From: Siderastrea siderea | Taxonomy: Eukaryota; Cnidaria; Anthozoa; Scleractinia; Rhizangiidae | Direction: 5' to 3' | Length of the DNA stretch: 64,000 nt | Assembly (NCBI GenBank): GCA_964030785.1 | Contig: OZ034972.1 | Span: forward strand, 52,818,538-52,882,537 | Shown: in pieces, positions 8,705 to 17,088 of the stretch | Layout: every line of letters begins with the position of its first letter | Numbering within the stretch: the stretch's first letter is position 1 | Made by a program: the position numbers and the translations under genes | The notes under the pieces: model-generated | Databases searched by the model: none | Told to the model about the DNA's origin: nothing | What the model saw: the letters and a program-made list of their open reading frames with translations, nothing else

Positions 8705-9405
8705 TACAACTTGGATATAATAAGATGTTTATTTCTTTAATTAAAATTTTTTTTATACTGGGTGGTTTTTTTCGGTTAAGTAGTATATCCGGTAGTTAAC
8801 AAATACTTTCTGATTGTCAGAGGTTTATTTTCGAATTTTAAAGCTCCCAATATAATTAACAAGCGACGCAAGGAGCTTGTTAATTGTTAGTAATTGTGGA
8901 GTGATTTTAACTCTCTAACAAGGGTTAAAATAACTATCTTTTGGGAGTTATTTTCGAGGACTTATTTAACTCCGAGTTTTAGAGAGTAATTCTGGAGTGA
9001 CTTTGATGGAGTCGTTTTGGAGGAGTTGGGATAACTCCCTATCAGAGTCATTACTTTATTATTGTATTTTTTAAAGTTTATAAACTGGAAAGACCACAGC
9101 GACAAGGCGTTGAGAGTTGCCGGATCTTAAGTAGACCTGGATCAGTAAAACATTTGAAGTAAAAAATATACGGAACGACTGATCCTTACGGCAGTTAAGG
9201 AAACGAAGACACAGAAGGCGAAATACGTAAAGCAAAAAAATGTATGAAACAACAAATCGCCCAATATTTGGGTTTGCAAAACAAACCTTCTTCAGGGGCT
9301 ACAAAAGTAGAATGAGTAAATGCGTTACAGGACCTTTAACATAAAAGTTTAAAAATTTAAAATAAATGAATATAATAGGTTGGTAGTTGAACAAGAAGTG
9401 TCATT
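8705..9405. other. AT-rich spacer between element A and element B
   Basis: No ORF or RNA gene is supported. From about 8820 to 9060 there are many short direct and inverted copies of AACTCC/GGAGTT-type words (GAGTTATTTT, TTTTAACTC). They could be part of element A's terminal region or host DNA. I cannot place the boundary. Confidence 0.4.
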
Positions 9406-9411
9406 AATGTA
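9406..9411. repeat. Left target-site duplication of element B (AATGTA)
   Basis: AATGTA immediately precedes the TIR start AGTAGTACATTGGG. The same six bases directly follow the right TIR end (31079-31084). A 6-bp duplication is the standard length for Polinton/Maverick integration. Confidence 0.9.
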
Positions 9412-9883
9412 AGTAGTACATTGGGCCCGTTTGGAGAAAATGCTGGCTTCTGATTGGTCGAGAGCAAATCAATGACGTCACCGGAACCGGAAGTGCCTGG
9501 AACCGGAAGTCACATGGTTTTGAATGGGAAACCGCTGACCAGTGTGAAAAAAGGATCGTGGGCTCATGGGAACCGGAAGTCACGTGATTTAGAATGGGAA
9601 ACCGCTGACCAGTATGAAAAAGGGATCGTGGGCTCATGGGAACCGGAAGTCACGTGATTTAGAATGGGAAACCGCTGACCAGTGTGAAAAAGGGATCGTG
9701 GGCTCATGGGAACCGGAAGTCACGTGATTTAGAATGGGAAACCGCTGACCAGTGTGAAAAAGGGATCGTGGGCTCAAGGTGGGTTAAAACCGCTGAGAAA
9801 ACGCGGGCTCAAAGTCCAAAGTCCAATGTCTGGAACGTGGGTAGGTATAAAAGGGTAAACCCTAAGGTGAGGGAGTAGTCACG
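9412..9883 (+). promoter_or_regulatory. Terminal enhancer/promoter: CRE, ETS and E-box repeats plus TATA
   Basis: TGACGTCA (CRE/ATF) is at 9473-9480. ACCGGAAGT (ETS-type) occurs at 9486, 9502, 9572, 9642 and 9712. CACGTG (E-box) follows three of these. A 70-bp unit containing an ETS site, usually an E-box and an AACCGCTGACC segment is repeated about four times between 9500 and 9780. An inverted CCAAT box lies at about 9451. TATAAAAGG at 9846 precedes the ATG at 9884 by 38 bp. The mirror image is at 30607-31078. Confidence 0.7.
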
Positions 9884-10255
9884 ATGAGTTTTTACATCAC
9901 CCTTATCAGTGATCAAGCACAAGGCACGGGACAAAAATTTACGGCTCGACTTCCTCGTTCCTATTATTTGGTAGAAGATGATTGGGAAGCAGCCCTAGTT
10001 CATATCTCCCACCCGGGGTTTAATCAACAATGGGGAGATCAAACCAAACAGAATTGGACGCAAGAAGATAGTCAAAAACATTGGATGAAAACAGATGTGA
10101 GATACATCCCAAAACGTGCGGAGGGAACGGCTCCGATTCAAGTGACGAAACAAATCCATTTACCCCCAGGGTATTACACCAATTTGAAAGAAGCATGGAT
10201 TGCCATTGCGTACGAAATGGAAAAACAACACATGAGCAGCGGGGGTGGTCCTTGA
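9884..10255 (+). CDS. TIR-encoded fragment of penton-like protein, 123 aa
   Basis: The N-terminus (MSFYITLISDQAQGTGQKFT) matches the starts of the full-length penton-like proteins at 16031 and 17089 (MSFYVTLPSHANRREFPNNQ). It continues with the same W-x-AALVHIS strand and a YYTNLKEAW helix, then stops at 123 residues where the others run to about 350. It has its own TATA box and Kozak-like context, and because it lies in the TIR it is present twice (30235-30606 on the minus strand). It may be a truncated remnant, or a short product that competes with or caps penton assembly. Confidence 0.55.
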   Translation: MSFYITLISDQAQGTGQKFTARLPRSYYLVEDDWEAALVHISHPGFNQQWGDQTKQNWTQEDSQKHWMKTDVRYIPKRAEGTAPIQVTKQIHLPPGYYTNLKEAWIAIAYEMEKQHMSSGGGP

Positions 10256-11026
10256 CTCAAAGAAAACACGCCATGTTGGAAAAATGTTTTAATGGCAGAC
10301 ATTTTTGAACAGCTCAACAAATCATTTTAATGATAATCCATGGCATGCAGATGATGAGAGTTCCGCTCTTTGTCCAACAAACTGATGGATGCAAGCCAGG
10401 CAGTGGCACGGAGTCCAAAGTTCAATGTCATGGAACACGCGCCCTGGGAAAGAGTATAAGTCGATCAGAAAAGTAATAATTTGCGAACAAATAATTCTGA
10501 CCTAAAGCATGACCTTTGTATTTTAAAACGAATGAAGCGAATCCGGTTGCCAAACAGAATTAGAAGAACATAGCTTTCCAATTGACAGTTATAAAACAGA
10601 ATCAAATTTATTCACAGTAAACAGATTGAATTTACGACAAAATGTGTCAAATGTGTGCAACACTGTGCAATAATCTGTAAACAAAACCAAAAGAGAATTT
10701 CTAGTAGTTTCGAAGCGAACACGCGTCTCCAATTACAAAATACAAAGCGACAAATAAAATAACAGCAATCAAAACAAATGAAAAATGCCGATAAACGATT
10801 AAATGAATTTGCCTAGCGAACTTAAAGTGAAAGCACAAATAGATAAATTAGATTTGCTTGAATCACGAAACAGAATTATAACTCTAAGTTTATACTAAAA
10901 TGATACGCTTAATAAAACTATACAGTAATTAACGAGGTCAAGTACCTAAGTTAATAACAGTAAACAAGATTAATTCTGAAGAATCTATATATTTTTTTAG
11001 CTGACATAAGAAAAAATGATGCTTAC
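10256..11026. other. AT-rich TIR spacer without genes
   Basis: No convincing coding region. The stretch is A-rich on the plus strand. The minus strand has an AATAAA near 10614, a possible poly(A) signal for the outward transcript that starts at about 11546. Confidence 0.45.
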
Positions 11027-11553
11027 TTTGCGTGGAGGTTTGCTTGTTGTTTTCAACAAGCCGCTCGCTTTCTTCTCGGCGAAAATACGAGTTGTCATCT
11101 CGTTTGTCTCACCGCGTTACAGTCAGCACATCGTTGGACTGTGGAAAAAAGAAATACAGAGAGTGAGTAAAAATAAATCAAATAGTCTTTCGGGTAGAAA
11201 AGGATTTTTTCACAACAACGCGGGGAATGGGAAAACATTGCGAGCTAAACAGAACCGCTTCGGTTTTCCAATTTTTTCGAGGCGACAAACAAATATTTTT
11301 AGCCGGCAGCAAAACACAACACTTACCTCGTGTTAAGCTTTCGCTGTTTTCAAAACATCCATTCCGCGGCTTTTACAGATAAAAATCTCCCACTTTTTTC
11401 GCCGAAATCTTAGCTGTCATCGTTTTGTTTGTAAAGCCGAGGGCTTCTGGGGTAAAGCGATGAATAAATCTGTGAAAAAACTGTCGTAAATCTCCCTGAC
11501 CTTCCTCCATCTTGAAAAAAGTGAGAACTTGGGGTAATTTTGCTGCTTATATA
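11027..11553 (-). ncRNA. Outward-reading, spliced-looking transcript of the left TIR with a 45-aa ORF
   Basis: Read on the minus strand, a TATATAAG box (11546-11553) is followed 36 bp later by an ATG at 11510. It opens a 45-residue basic ORF (MEEGQGDLRQFFHRFIHRFT..., ending at 11373). Downstream lie a consensus donor GAG|GTAAGT (exon end 11327), a pyrimidine-rich acceptor TTTTTTCCACAG (exon start 11138) and a second donor (exon end 11027). The identical unit sits at 28937-29463 on the plus strand. Both copies point to the nearest element end. Whether the product is protein or RNA is unknown. Confidence 0.45.
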
Positions 11554-11755
11554 GCTAAACGGTATGACCTTATTTGGTTAGGATTGGTTGTGATTGGTCA
11601 GTCCCAGTCGGGCCATGGTCAAGGTCCAAGGCCATGGTCAAAGTATCAGCCGATCAGAAGCAGAGTTTCACAACAACGCGGGGAATGGGAAAACATTGCG
11701 AGCTAAACAGAACCGCTTCGGTTTTCAAATTTTTTTCGAGGCGACAAAAAAAAAA
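11205..11755 (+). repeat. Pair of about 85-bp direct repeats inside the TIR
   Basis: A block containing ACAACGCGGGGAATGGGAAA followed by GAACCGCTTCGGTTTT and CGAGGCGACAAA occurs at about 11205-11290 and again at about 11664-11752. GAACCGCTTCGGTTTT holds an imperfect hairpin. The two copies flank the first exon and promoter of the outward transcript. A mirrored pair lies in the right TIR. Confidence 0.7.
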
Positions 11756-12047
11756 AAAAATTGTTTCATTTCAAAAAACAAAACTAGTAAACGAGTATTA
11801 TAAGACACAGTGTTTTTTAATCGAAAAGTTCGTCGTTGTGGGAAAAACAGGCTAATTGACATTCAAACAGCGAATGGACAGCCGGCTCCTTTCAAACAAA
11901 GCAGAACGATCATCACTCTTCAACTCTCCAGAAAAAGTCAACGGACATGACGTGGTTGTTTTTTTTTTTTAAACAGAAAGCGAATCATTAATTAAATCCT
12001 GGAGCACGTGGGACCTAGCCCGGTTAGCTCCAGAACAGGCTAACTAC

Positions 12048-12343
12048 TTAGATTGGTTTGTTGAAAGAGATGAGGAATAAAAAAGGCTTACCGCTATCCC
12101 GTTTACTTGGCATTCTTGCTTGTTTGCTTGCTTGCTTGCTTGCTTGCTTGACTGCTTGCTGGCTTGGGAGTGAAAAAACGGGGAGTGGAGGCGGTTTTTT
12201 TATAGAGATCCTCGCAAAGTATTGTGGGTCAACTAGGGTGGGGGGGACCCCCCTCCCCCCTCCCTAGATAGGCCATGATGCATTGCGAGGAATGATCCCA
12301 GAGACTATAAAACAGATCGCACCTCGAGGTGAGTCATCCCAAG
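12048..12343. promoter_or_regulatory. Divergent TIR promoter with tiny outward ORF (left copy)
   Basis: Outward (minus strand): a TATAAAAAAA box near 12204, then an ATG at 12113 starting MPSKRDS and a donor GCG|GTAAGC; unspliced, the ORF is 21 codons (12048-12113). Inward (plus strand): TATAAAAC at 12306, then a perfect donor GAG|GTGAGT just before an ATG at 12344. TGAGTCA (AP-1) overlaps that donor. Between the two TATA boxes is a G/C tract with inverted symmetry (GGGTGGGGGGGACCCCCCTC). A CTTGCTTG microsatellite lies within the outward leader. A related divergent promoter is at 26763-26983. Confidence 0.55.
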
Positions 12344-12430
12344 ATGGCCTCTTGTCAAGACGACTTACTCCAAGAGTTTGAAGAATTTGAAGCGGATCTC
12401 CCATTTTATTGGGAGTCAAGGCTACTGTGA
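12344..12430 (+). CDS. Truncated paralogue of the acidic duplicated-domain protein, 28 aa
   Basis: The peptide begins MASCQDDLLQEFEEFEADLP. This matches the start of the 25884-26762 protein (MASSPEKLLEVFEDFEQDLE), and the upstream promoters are also homologous. The frame ends after 28 residues in TGA. A donor-like sequence (ACT|GTGAGT) lies exactly at the end, so the peptide could instead be the first exon of a spliced product. It is present again at 28060-28146 on the minus strand. Confidence 0.45.
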   Translation: MASCQDDLLQEFEEFEADLPFYWESRLL

Positions 12431-12683
12431 GTCAAGAGACATTTATTTATGACCATAGTGCAAACTCAGGGTTGTGAACTTTTTTAATTAAAAAAGAGTT
12501 GATGTTACAAATGGTTGTCCATCTCTTACCACGCGGGTGGGGCGCTCCTATTTACAATGGAAAAAAAACTAAAAATTGAAAAATAAAAACTAAAAAGGGC
12601 TATGTACAATTGGAAAAAACTAAAAACTAAAAAAGGCTATGTACAATTGGAAAAAATAAAAAGTAAAAATGGCTAATGTACAA
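12431..12683. other. 3' region of the SLOG gene with repeated A-rich blocks
   Basis: Three copies of a block around GGCTATGTACAATTGGAAAA lie between 12597 and 12683. The AT palindrome TTTTTTAATTAAAAAA is at about 12481. No ORF is seen. This is probably the 3' untranslated region and termination zone of the minus-strand SLOG gene, facing the short TIR ORF. Confidence 0.45.
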
Positions 12684-13376
12684 TTACAAATGAAAGTCTT
12701 CCAGTTCCATACGTAATTGATCAATGTTCTCGGGGAGACAGAACGTGCGATTGAATAAGGCTTGAATTTCGGCTCGGGTTTTCTCGTCCACATCACGGGA
12801 TCCCACAATAGCACTGCTTTGATGAAGGGTGGGCTTTTTAGGTCCCCAAGGAACAAATTGACTGCCAGTGACCAGGGTGGCGGCATTCTCATTGACTTGG
12901 TAGTAATGGTCGGACCTGTACCATGATTGACTGGGGATGTCAAACAGGTAGACGGGTTTGCCTTGATCCATAGCCAATTGCACCGTCCAACCAGTGCCTC
13001 CTTTCACACGTTTATGATCCGGTTCCAAGATGCCAAAGGCATAGATGGTATGGGCTTTTTTGGCCAATTGATAATTGCGTTGCAGCAATTGCAAGGTGTA
13101 AAAATGACTGGGCATTTGTTTGCCTAGTTTCTCCGCTGCCTGGTGAAGATGGGGGTTGGCCAGCATCAGGACTTCCACCGTAGAAGGGGTGATGAAAGTG
13201 GATCGAGGATGGTTCGGGGGGACCAGGACTTCTAGTTGCATCCCAAAGTGTTTGGCCTGTTCTTCCACGAGGGCATCCGTACCTTTGGCTCCCCCGGTGT
13301 AGACCACATGGCCATGACCCACTTGCAGTTCCAAGGCACCGAGATCTTGTTCTCCGATCATGATGTCTGGGGGCAT
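12684..13376 (-). CDS. SLOG-domain (YspA/DprA-like Rossmann fold) protein
   Basis: The ORF is open to 13406, but the first ATG is at 13376, giving 230 residues. Residues 23-56 (HVVYTGGAKGTDALVEEQAK... LEVLVPP) show the SLOG pattern of a beta strand, a Gly-rich GGAKGTD turn, a helix and a second strand. Near 126-146 a second conserved block, GGTGWTVQLAMDQGKPVYLF, is typical of ligand-binding SLOG proteins. SLOG domains bind nucleotide derivatives or process them and often sense signals in conflict systems. The last 48 residues (LHQSSAIVGSRDVDEKTRAE onward) lie inside the TIR and are therefore duplicated at the other end. The gene reads toward the left TIR; a TATTTAAG box lies upstream. Confidence 0.6.
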   Translation of the reverse strand: MPPDIMIGEQDLGALELQVGHGHVVYTGGAKGTDALVEEQAKHFGMQLEVLVPPNHPRSTFITPSTVEVLMLANPHLHQAAEKLGKQMPSHFYTLQLLQRNYQLAKKAHTIYAFGILEPDHKRVKGGTGWTVQLAMDQGKPVYLFDIPSQSWYRSDHYYQVNENAATLVTGSQFVPWGPKKPTLHQSSAIVGSRDVDEKTRAEIQALFNRTFCLPENIDQLRMELEDFHL

Positions 13377-13545
13377 GGCTTTTGAGAATGAAGATCTAGG
13401 GACCAAGGGACCGTCTTAAATAGGGACAACGGACCAATGGGAAGACAAGAGGTCCTTATTTGGATTGAATAAGCTGACCAATGGGAAGATAACAAGTCCT
13501 TATAGGGGTAGGATAAGCTGACCAATGACAGTCAAGGGTCTAAGG

Positions 13546-13592
13546 TATAAAAAGGCATGGTCGGTAGGGGGTGACATCAACCTTTGAGTACG
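13546..13592 (+). promoter_or_regulatory. TATA box (TATAAAAAG) and leader of the GRF zinc-finger gene
   Basis: TATAAAAAG at 13546 is 47 bp before the ATG at 13593. Upstream, GCTGACCAATG is repeated at about 13469, 13500-13530 and nearby with CCAAT cores. Confidence 0.55.
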
Positions 13593-14540
13593 ATGTCTGT
13601 CGATCGGAAGAGAAAATCAACCCATCCCCCAGAGGGGAAAAAGAAGAAGAAGAGCATTCAACATATGACGCCCGTGGACTGTGATCCTGTGGTGTGCGAC
13701 GTGGTGGAAGACACCCGAGCTGCTGTGGAAGAGATGATGAAAGAATTGAATGACATGGTGGAGCAATCACCGCCATCCCCGCCAAGTCCCCCTCCACTTC
13801 AGGATGACAATGAAGGATTGAAAAGGATGGTGAGAATGGCAACGATCTTTGAAAGCCCTGGGTTTCAAAACCCCAAACCTGTTCTCCCAGCCAGTTCCTT
13901 GGACACTATGGTATGTCCTTACCATGAGGTGCGTTTGGAGGCCCGAGAATCTCAAAAGGGATGGAAGTATGTGAAATGTCCCATGCAACCGTGTTTGCTG
14001 TTTTGTGGTCAAGATCAAGGTCTGGAGTATATGAAAGCCGTGTATAGTCAACCTCATGTAGAAGTGTTGGACATGTGGGGTGGTTTACAATGCTTTTGCC
14101 GTGAACCCGCTACGCTTCAACAGAGTCATTCGACCCAGAACCCCGATCGCTTGTTTCTGACTTGTTCCAAGAAAACGTGTGGCTTCTTCCGATGGGCCGA
14201 TCAACCCTTGGGTTCCAAGTACTGGACGTGGTTTCATGACAACCCTCCCAAAAAAGCCGATCAACAAGCTGAAGCACCCACCCGTGATGCTCAAGGATAT
14301 CCCAAGAGGGGCTATGACATCCCTGGCCCGCCCCCTCGAGTCCAAAGCAAAGAGGACGTGGAACGAGAACGACCCCTGACAGATTATGAGAAACAATTGT
14401 TACGAGAAATTCAAGAGCTCAAGAACCGTCAAGAAATGATGGTAGCCCCGGCACCACCACCCCCCAAGTACAGTGACAGTGTAGAGAACTGGCAGAAAGG
14501 TCTAGAGACCGTCAGTTACGGCCGTCTAGGTCTCTTTTAA
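13593..14540 (+). CDS. GRF-type zinc-finger protein
   Basis: The reading frame is open from a TTG at 13584, but the first ATG is at 13593, giving 315 residues. After a Lys-rich stretch (KKKKK, possible nuclear localisation signal) and a Pro-rich spacer come two zinc-finger blocks. The first, near residues 108-138, has CPYH then CPMQPC. The second, near 167-203, has CFCREPATL followed by LTCSKKTCGFFRWAD and is a good match to the GRF finger that binds single-stranded DNA in repair and replication proteins. The C-terminus is helical and proline-rich. In a Polinton this may help replication or integration. The stop abuts the next ORF. Confidence 0.65.
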   Translation: MSVDRKRKSTHPPEGKKKKKSIQHMTPVDCDPVVCDVVEDTRAAVEEMMKELNDMVEQSPPSPPSPPPLQDDNEGLKRMVRMATIFESPGFQNPKPVLPASSLDTMVCPYHEVRLEARESQKGWKYVKCPMQPCLLFCGQDQGLEYMKAVYSQPHVEVLDMWGGLQCFCREPATLQQSHSTQNPDRLFLTCSKKTCGFFRWADQPLGSKYWTWFHDNPPKKADQQAEAPTRDAQGYPKRGYDIPGPPPRVQSKEDVERERPLTDYEKQLLREIQELKNRQEMMVAPAPPPPKYSDSVENWQKGLETVSYGRLGLF

Positions 14541-14927
14541 ATGAGAGAACGAATAAAAGTTTTTATCAATGTCACCATGGAGTCTGTATGTGATGCGTGG
14601 GAGTCTATCTTGTCCCTGGGGCAATGGCAATGTCATCAAACCCTTTGTCAAGTCTTATATGATCATCAACCCGGGTCCCAAATCCCCATACCCCCTTGTC
14701 CCGAGGACACGCATCCTCTCCACCTCTTTGAAGAAACCCATGTGGACCACAACCTATATCGATGGGTGGTGTTTGTCTTATGGTTAAAAGCTCACCCAGA
14801 GGCATGGCGATGGTATCGAATCATTCAAAAGGCGCATCCCCACACGGTCCCCACCATATCGACCTTATGGGATGAATGCCAAAAAGTATGGCCCCTCGAA
14901 AGAAAAAGGTCTCCCCATCATGGTTGA
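14541..14927 (+). CDS. Uncharacterised Trp/His/Cys-rich small protein
   Basis: 128 residues from the ATG at 14541, which directly follows the previous stop. A second in-frame ATG at 14577 has better start context (ACCATGG), and GAATAAAAG lies at 14549, so the shorter 116-residue form may be the real one. Residues are rich in Trp, His and Cys (WQCHQTLCQVLYDHQPG; YRWVVFVLWLKAHPEAWRWY). The 3' end overlaps the integrase ORF by 52 bp. I do not recognise the family; a compact helical DNA- or metal-binding protein is possible. Confidence 0.45.
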   Translation: MRERIKVFINVTMESVCDAWESILSLGQWQCHQTLCQVLYDHQPGSQIPIPPCPEDTHPLHLFEETHVDHNLYRWVVFVLWLKAHPEAWRWYRIIQKAHPHTVPTISTLWDECQKVWPLERKRSPHHG

Positions 14928-16027
14928 GTCGTTACCACGATCCTCGAGCCCCCGGCAGTTTAGGAGGGGTGCAACGGTTTGCTAAAGCCCATCGTCTCCC
15001 TTTGAAAAAAGCTCAACGGGTCTTGGAACGGGATTTGGCCTATACGTTACATAAACCACGACGTCGTCGTTTTCCCACCGTCCCCGTCATTGTAGGAGGA
15101 TTAGATGATCAATGGGTCGCGGATTTAGTGGAAGTGCAACCCTTGGCCAAACATAATCGGGGTATACGCTACTTGTTGACGGTCGTGGATGTGTTGTCCA
15201 AGTATGCGTGGGTCGAACCGTTGAAAGACAAAACCGGGGTGGCCTTGGTTCATGCCTTTGACAAGATTTTGAAAGGACGACGTCACCCGAATCGATTGCA
15301 AACGGATCGAGGGAAAGAATTTTATAATCGGACCTTTCAACGATGGCTGGACGAGCAAGGCATTCAACATTTTTCGACCGAAGGGGATGCGAAAGCCAGT
15401 GTGGTGGAACGATTTAATCGGACCTTGAAAGAACGGTTGTACCGTTATTTCACCGCGGTCAACACCTTACAGTTTGACGATGTCTTACCCGAGTTGGTGC
15501 AAGGCTATAATGCCACCCGGCATCGAAGTATTGGTATGGCCCCTCAAGACGTGACGTGGGACAACGAAGAAGCGGTGTGGAAACGATTGTATGCCAAACG
15601 GTTGAAAGACCAGAAAAAACCTAAATTCAAAGTAGGAGATCGTGTCCGTCTCAATAAGATTCATCGTACCTTTGAAAAAGGCTATTTACCCGGTTGGACC
15701 GAAGAAGTGTTTGTGGTGCATCGGGTGATCCCGGGCCCTGTGCCCACGTATAAGATTCACGAATGGGATGAGACCCCCGTCCAAGGTACGTTTTATGAAG
15801 AGGATTTACAAAAAGTCCATGTGTCCGAGGTGTTTCGCATCGAGAAGGTACTTAAGCGACAAAAAGATCGTTGGTTGGTCAAGTGGAAAGGGTGGCCCGA
15901 CAAGTACAATAGTTGGATTGCAAGTCAAGACGTCACGTCTCTCCAACCACCCCAGAGGAAAAGCCCACCCAAACGACAACTGAAGACTAAAGAGACAAGC
16001 CCACCCAAAAGACGACGACGTGACTAA
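14876..16027 (+). CDS. Polinton integrase (rve core plus chromodomain)
   Basis: 383 residues. An N-terminal basic segment is followed by the retroviral-type integrase core. Asp83 (in VADLVEV), Asp144 (in QTDRGKEF) and Glu178 (in SVVERFNRT) form the DDE triad, with SVVDVLSKYAW-like strands between. The C-terminal part has a beta-barrel-like stretch (FKVGDRVRLNKIHRTFEKGY) and then a chromodomain (RIEKVLKRQKDRWLVKWKGW, with WKGWP...NSW), ending in a basic tail. This is the classic Polinton integrase layout, and the enzyme would make the 6-bp target duplications seen at the ends. The triad and chromodomain aromatics are intact. Confidence 0.93.
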   Translation: MPKSMAPRKKKVSPSWLSRYHDPRAPGSLGGVQRFAKAHRLPLKKAQRVLERDLAYTLHKPRRRRFPTVPVIVGGLDDQWVADLVEVQPLAKHNRGIRYLLTVVDVLSKYAWVEPLKDKTGVALVHAFDKILKGRRHPNRLQTDRGKEFYNRTFQRWLDEQGIQHFSTEGDAKASVVERFNRTLKERLYRYFTAVNTLQFDDVLPELVQGYNATRHRSIGMAPQDVTWDNEEAVWKRLYAKRLKDQKKPKFKVGDRVRLNKIHRTFEKGYLPGWTEEVFVVHRVIPGPVPTYKIHEWDETPVQGTFYEEDLQKVHVSEVFRIEKVLKRQKDRWLVKWKGWPDKYNSWIASQDVTSLQPPQRKSPPKRQLKTKETSPPKRRRRD

Positions 16028-16030
16028 ACA

Positions 16031-17074
16031 ATGACGTTGGTGCCCAACTCTTCGTTTTACGTGACGTTGATGAGTCATGCGAGTACCAAAGAGTTTCCTG
16101 GGAACAAGAGTCATCATTTCAGAAACCGATTGCCTAAACCCATCCGATTTGTGGGACGAGGATGGATGGTGGGTATGGTGAGTTTATCCTTACCCACCAT
16201 TCCCGTGATAGCGGAAGAAGGAGGCGTGGGCGATTCCCATCCTCTGTTGTACGTACGATGGCATGAACGGGTGTATGCCCAAGACGATCAAGGCAACGAT
16301 CGATGGTGGCATCAACGTCGCGAACTCACTGTCTACGGGCGAGATATGAGAAAGGAATTGGCCTCGTCGACGGGATCGCACTTTTTTCATCAACTGGTGT
16401 ACCGTTACGTGCAAAGCCGTGCCAAACAAACCGAACCCAAAAACAAATGGACCGAGGACAATGGCGTTAAATTATACCCGACGTTTGAATGGACCTCCGA
16501 AGGGGATTTGTTATTGAATACCACCAATGTGGATTACAAACGACAAGTAGCACACGTGTCATGGGGCAGATCCTTGGCCCTGAGAATGGGATGGATTGAA
16601 CAAGTGTCCCCCGGTCAGTATCGATTGGGTCCGAATCTCTTGCAAGAATTTCAAGGCATTTCCACCATTCCCACCCCGACGGATATCCGCGATGCCGCTA
16701 ACAAGCCCATCTTTTGGAAAGTGGAGGGGGATTATCTGAAATTGAGTCTATCGTGCCCTTGGCGGTTTGTGAATTTGAACCAGACCTTTCGTCCCTCGTT
16801 GGAATTTCCCTCCACGCGTCCTTTGCACGTGTATTGTGATGTAGGCACCAGCAGTATGGTAGGGGGTCGTATCACCGATCTCTTACGAGAAATCAAGTAC
16901 CAGCCTCAAAACACCACCCACTTTGAACCTCGACATATTCAATATATCCCAGTACGCAACGAAGTGGTGGAAATCGTCGAAACCCAGATGGCCGAAACCA
17001 ATGGGGATCTGGTGAAATTTGGTGAAGGCCATGCCCTCCTGACCCTCCACTTTAAAAGGGAAGTGGTGGTGTGA
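16031..17074 (+). CDS. Penton-like minor capsid protein, paralogue 1
   Basis: 347 residues, starting 3 bp after the integrase stop. The N-terminus (SSFYVTLMSHASTKEFPGNK) and C-terminus (LHVYCDVGTSSMVGG... HFEPRHIQYIPV... LLTLHF) are shared with the next gene over the whole length, so the two arose by tandem duplication. The C-terminal strand order also matches element A's 1617-3350 protein. I infer a jelly-roll penton or vertex protein. Two copies may give two vertex types or a heteromeric vertex. Confidence 0.65.
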   Translation: MTLVPNSSFYVTLMSHASTKEFPGNKSHHFRNRLPKPIRFVGRGWMVGMVSLSLPTIPVIAEEGGVGDSHPLLYVRWHERVYAQDDQGNDRWWHQRRELTVYGRDMRKELASSTGSHFFHQLVYRYVQSRAKQTEPKNKWTEDNGVKLYPTFEWTSEGDLLLNTTNVDYKRQVAHVSWGRSLALRMGWIEQVSPGQYRLGPNLLQEFQGISTIPTPTDIRDAANKPIFWKVEGDYLKLSLSCPWRFVNLNQTFRPSLEFPSTRPLHVYCDVGTSSMVGGRITDLLREIKYQPQNTTHFEPRHIQYIPVRNEVVEIVETQMAETNGDLVKFGEGHALLTLHFKREVVV

Positions 17075-17088
17075 AGAAGAAAGACAAC

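Larger units (their letters stand above)
1..8760. mobile_element. Element A: partial, AT-rich Polinton/adintovirus-like provirus (left end outside window)
   Basis: A run of virus-type genes fills this stretch: major capsid, basic virion protein, penton-like protein, packaging ATPase, collagen fibre, two-helix membrane protein and small accessory ORFs. The capsid, penton-like, ATPase and membrane proteins each have a recognisable counterpart in element B (9412-31078), but they are strongly diverged and far more AT-rich, so this is a separate lineage and not a duplicate. The left terminus lies outside the window, and no integrase, protease or DNA polymerase is seen here. The right terminus is not resolved; 8760 marks only the end of the last gene's leader. 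Two genes carry frameshifts, so the copy is either decayed or contains assembly indels. Confidence 0.75.
9412..12828. repeat. Left terminal inverted repeat, 3417 bp
   Basis: The sequence is repeated in inverted orientation at 27662-31078. The pairing ends at 12828 inside the 3' part of the SLOG gene; the last 30 bp show two mismatches, while all ORFs read elsewhere in the two arms are the same. Polinton TIRs are usually a few hundred to about 1500 bp, so this is exceptionally long. It holds an enhancer, a penton-gene fragment, a spliced-looking transcript and a divergent promoter. Confidence 0.9.

Noticed and set aside
9404..9878. ORFs through the terminal 70-bp repeats (on both strands) and their mirror in the right TIR
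   Set aside because: They read an enhancer repeat array with CRE, ETS and E-box sites; the real start in this region is the ATG at 9884 behind a TATA box.
10081..10308. Second ORF overlapping the TIR penton fragment
   Set aside because: Out-of-frame shadow of the 9884-10255 frame, which matches the full-length paralogues.
12058..12267. 69-aa ORF with CLLACLLACL repeats
   Set aside because: It is the CTTGCTTG microsatellite read as protein, and a TATA-driven transcript runs in the opposite direction.
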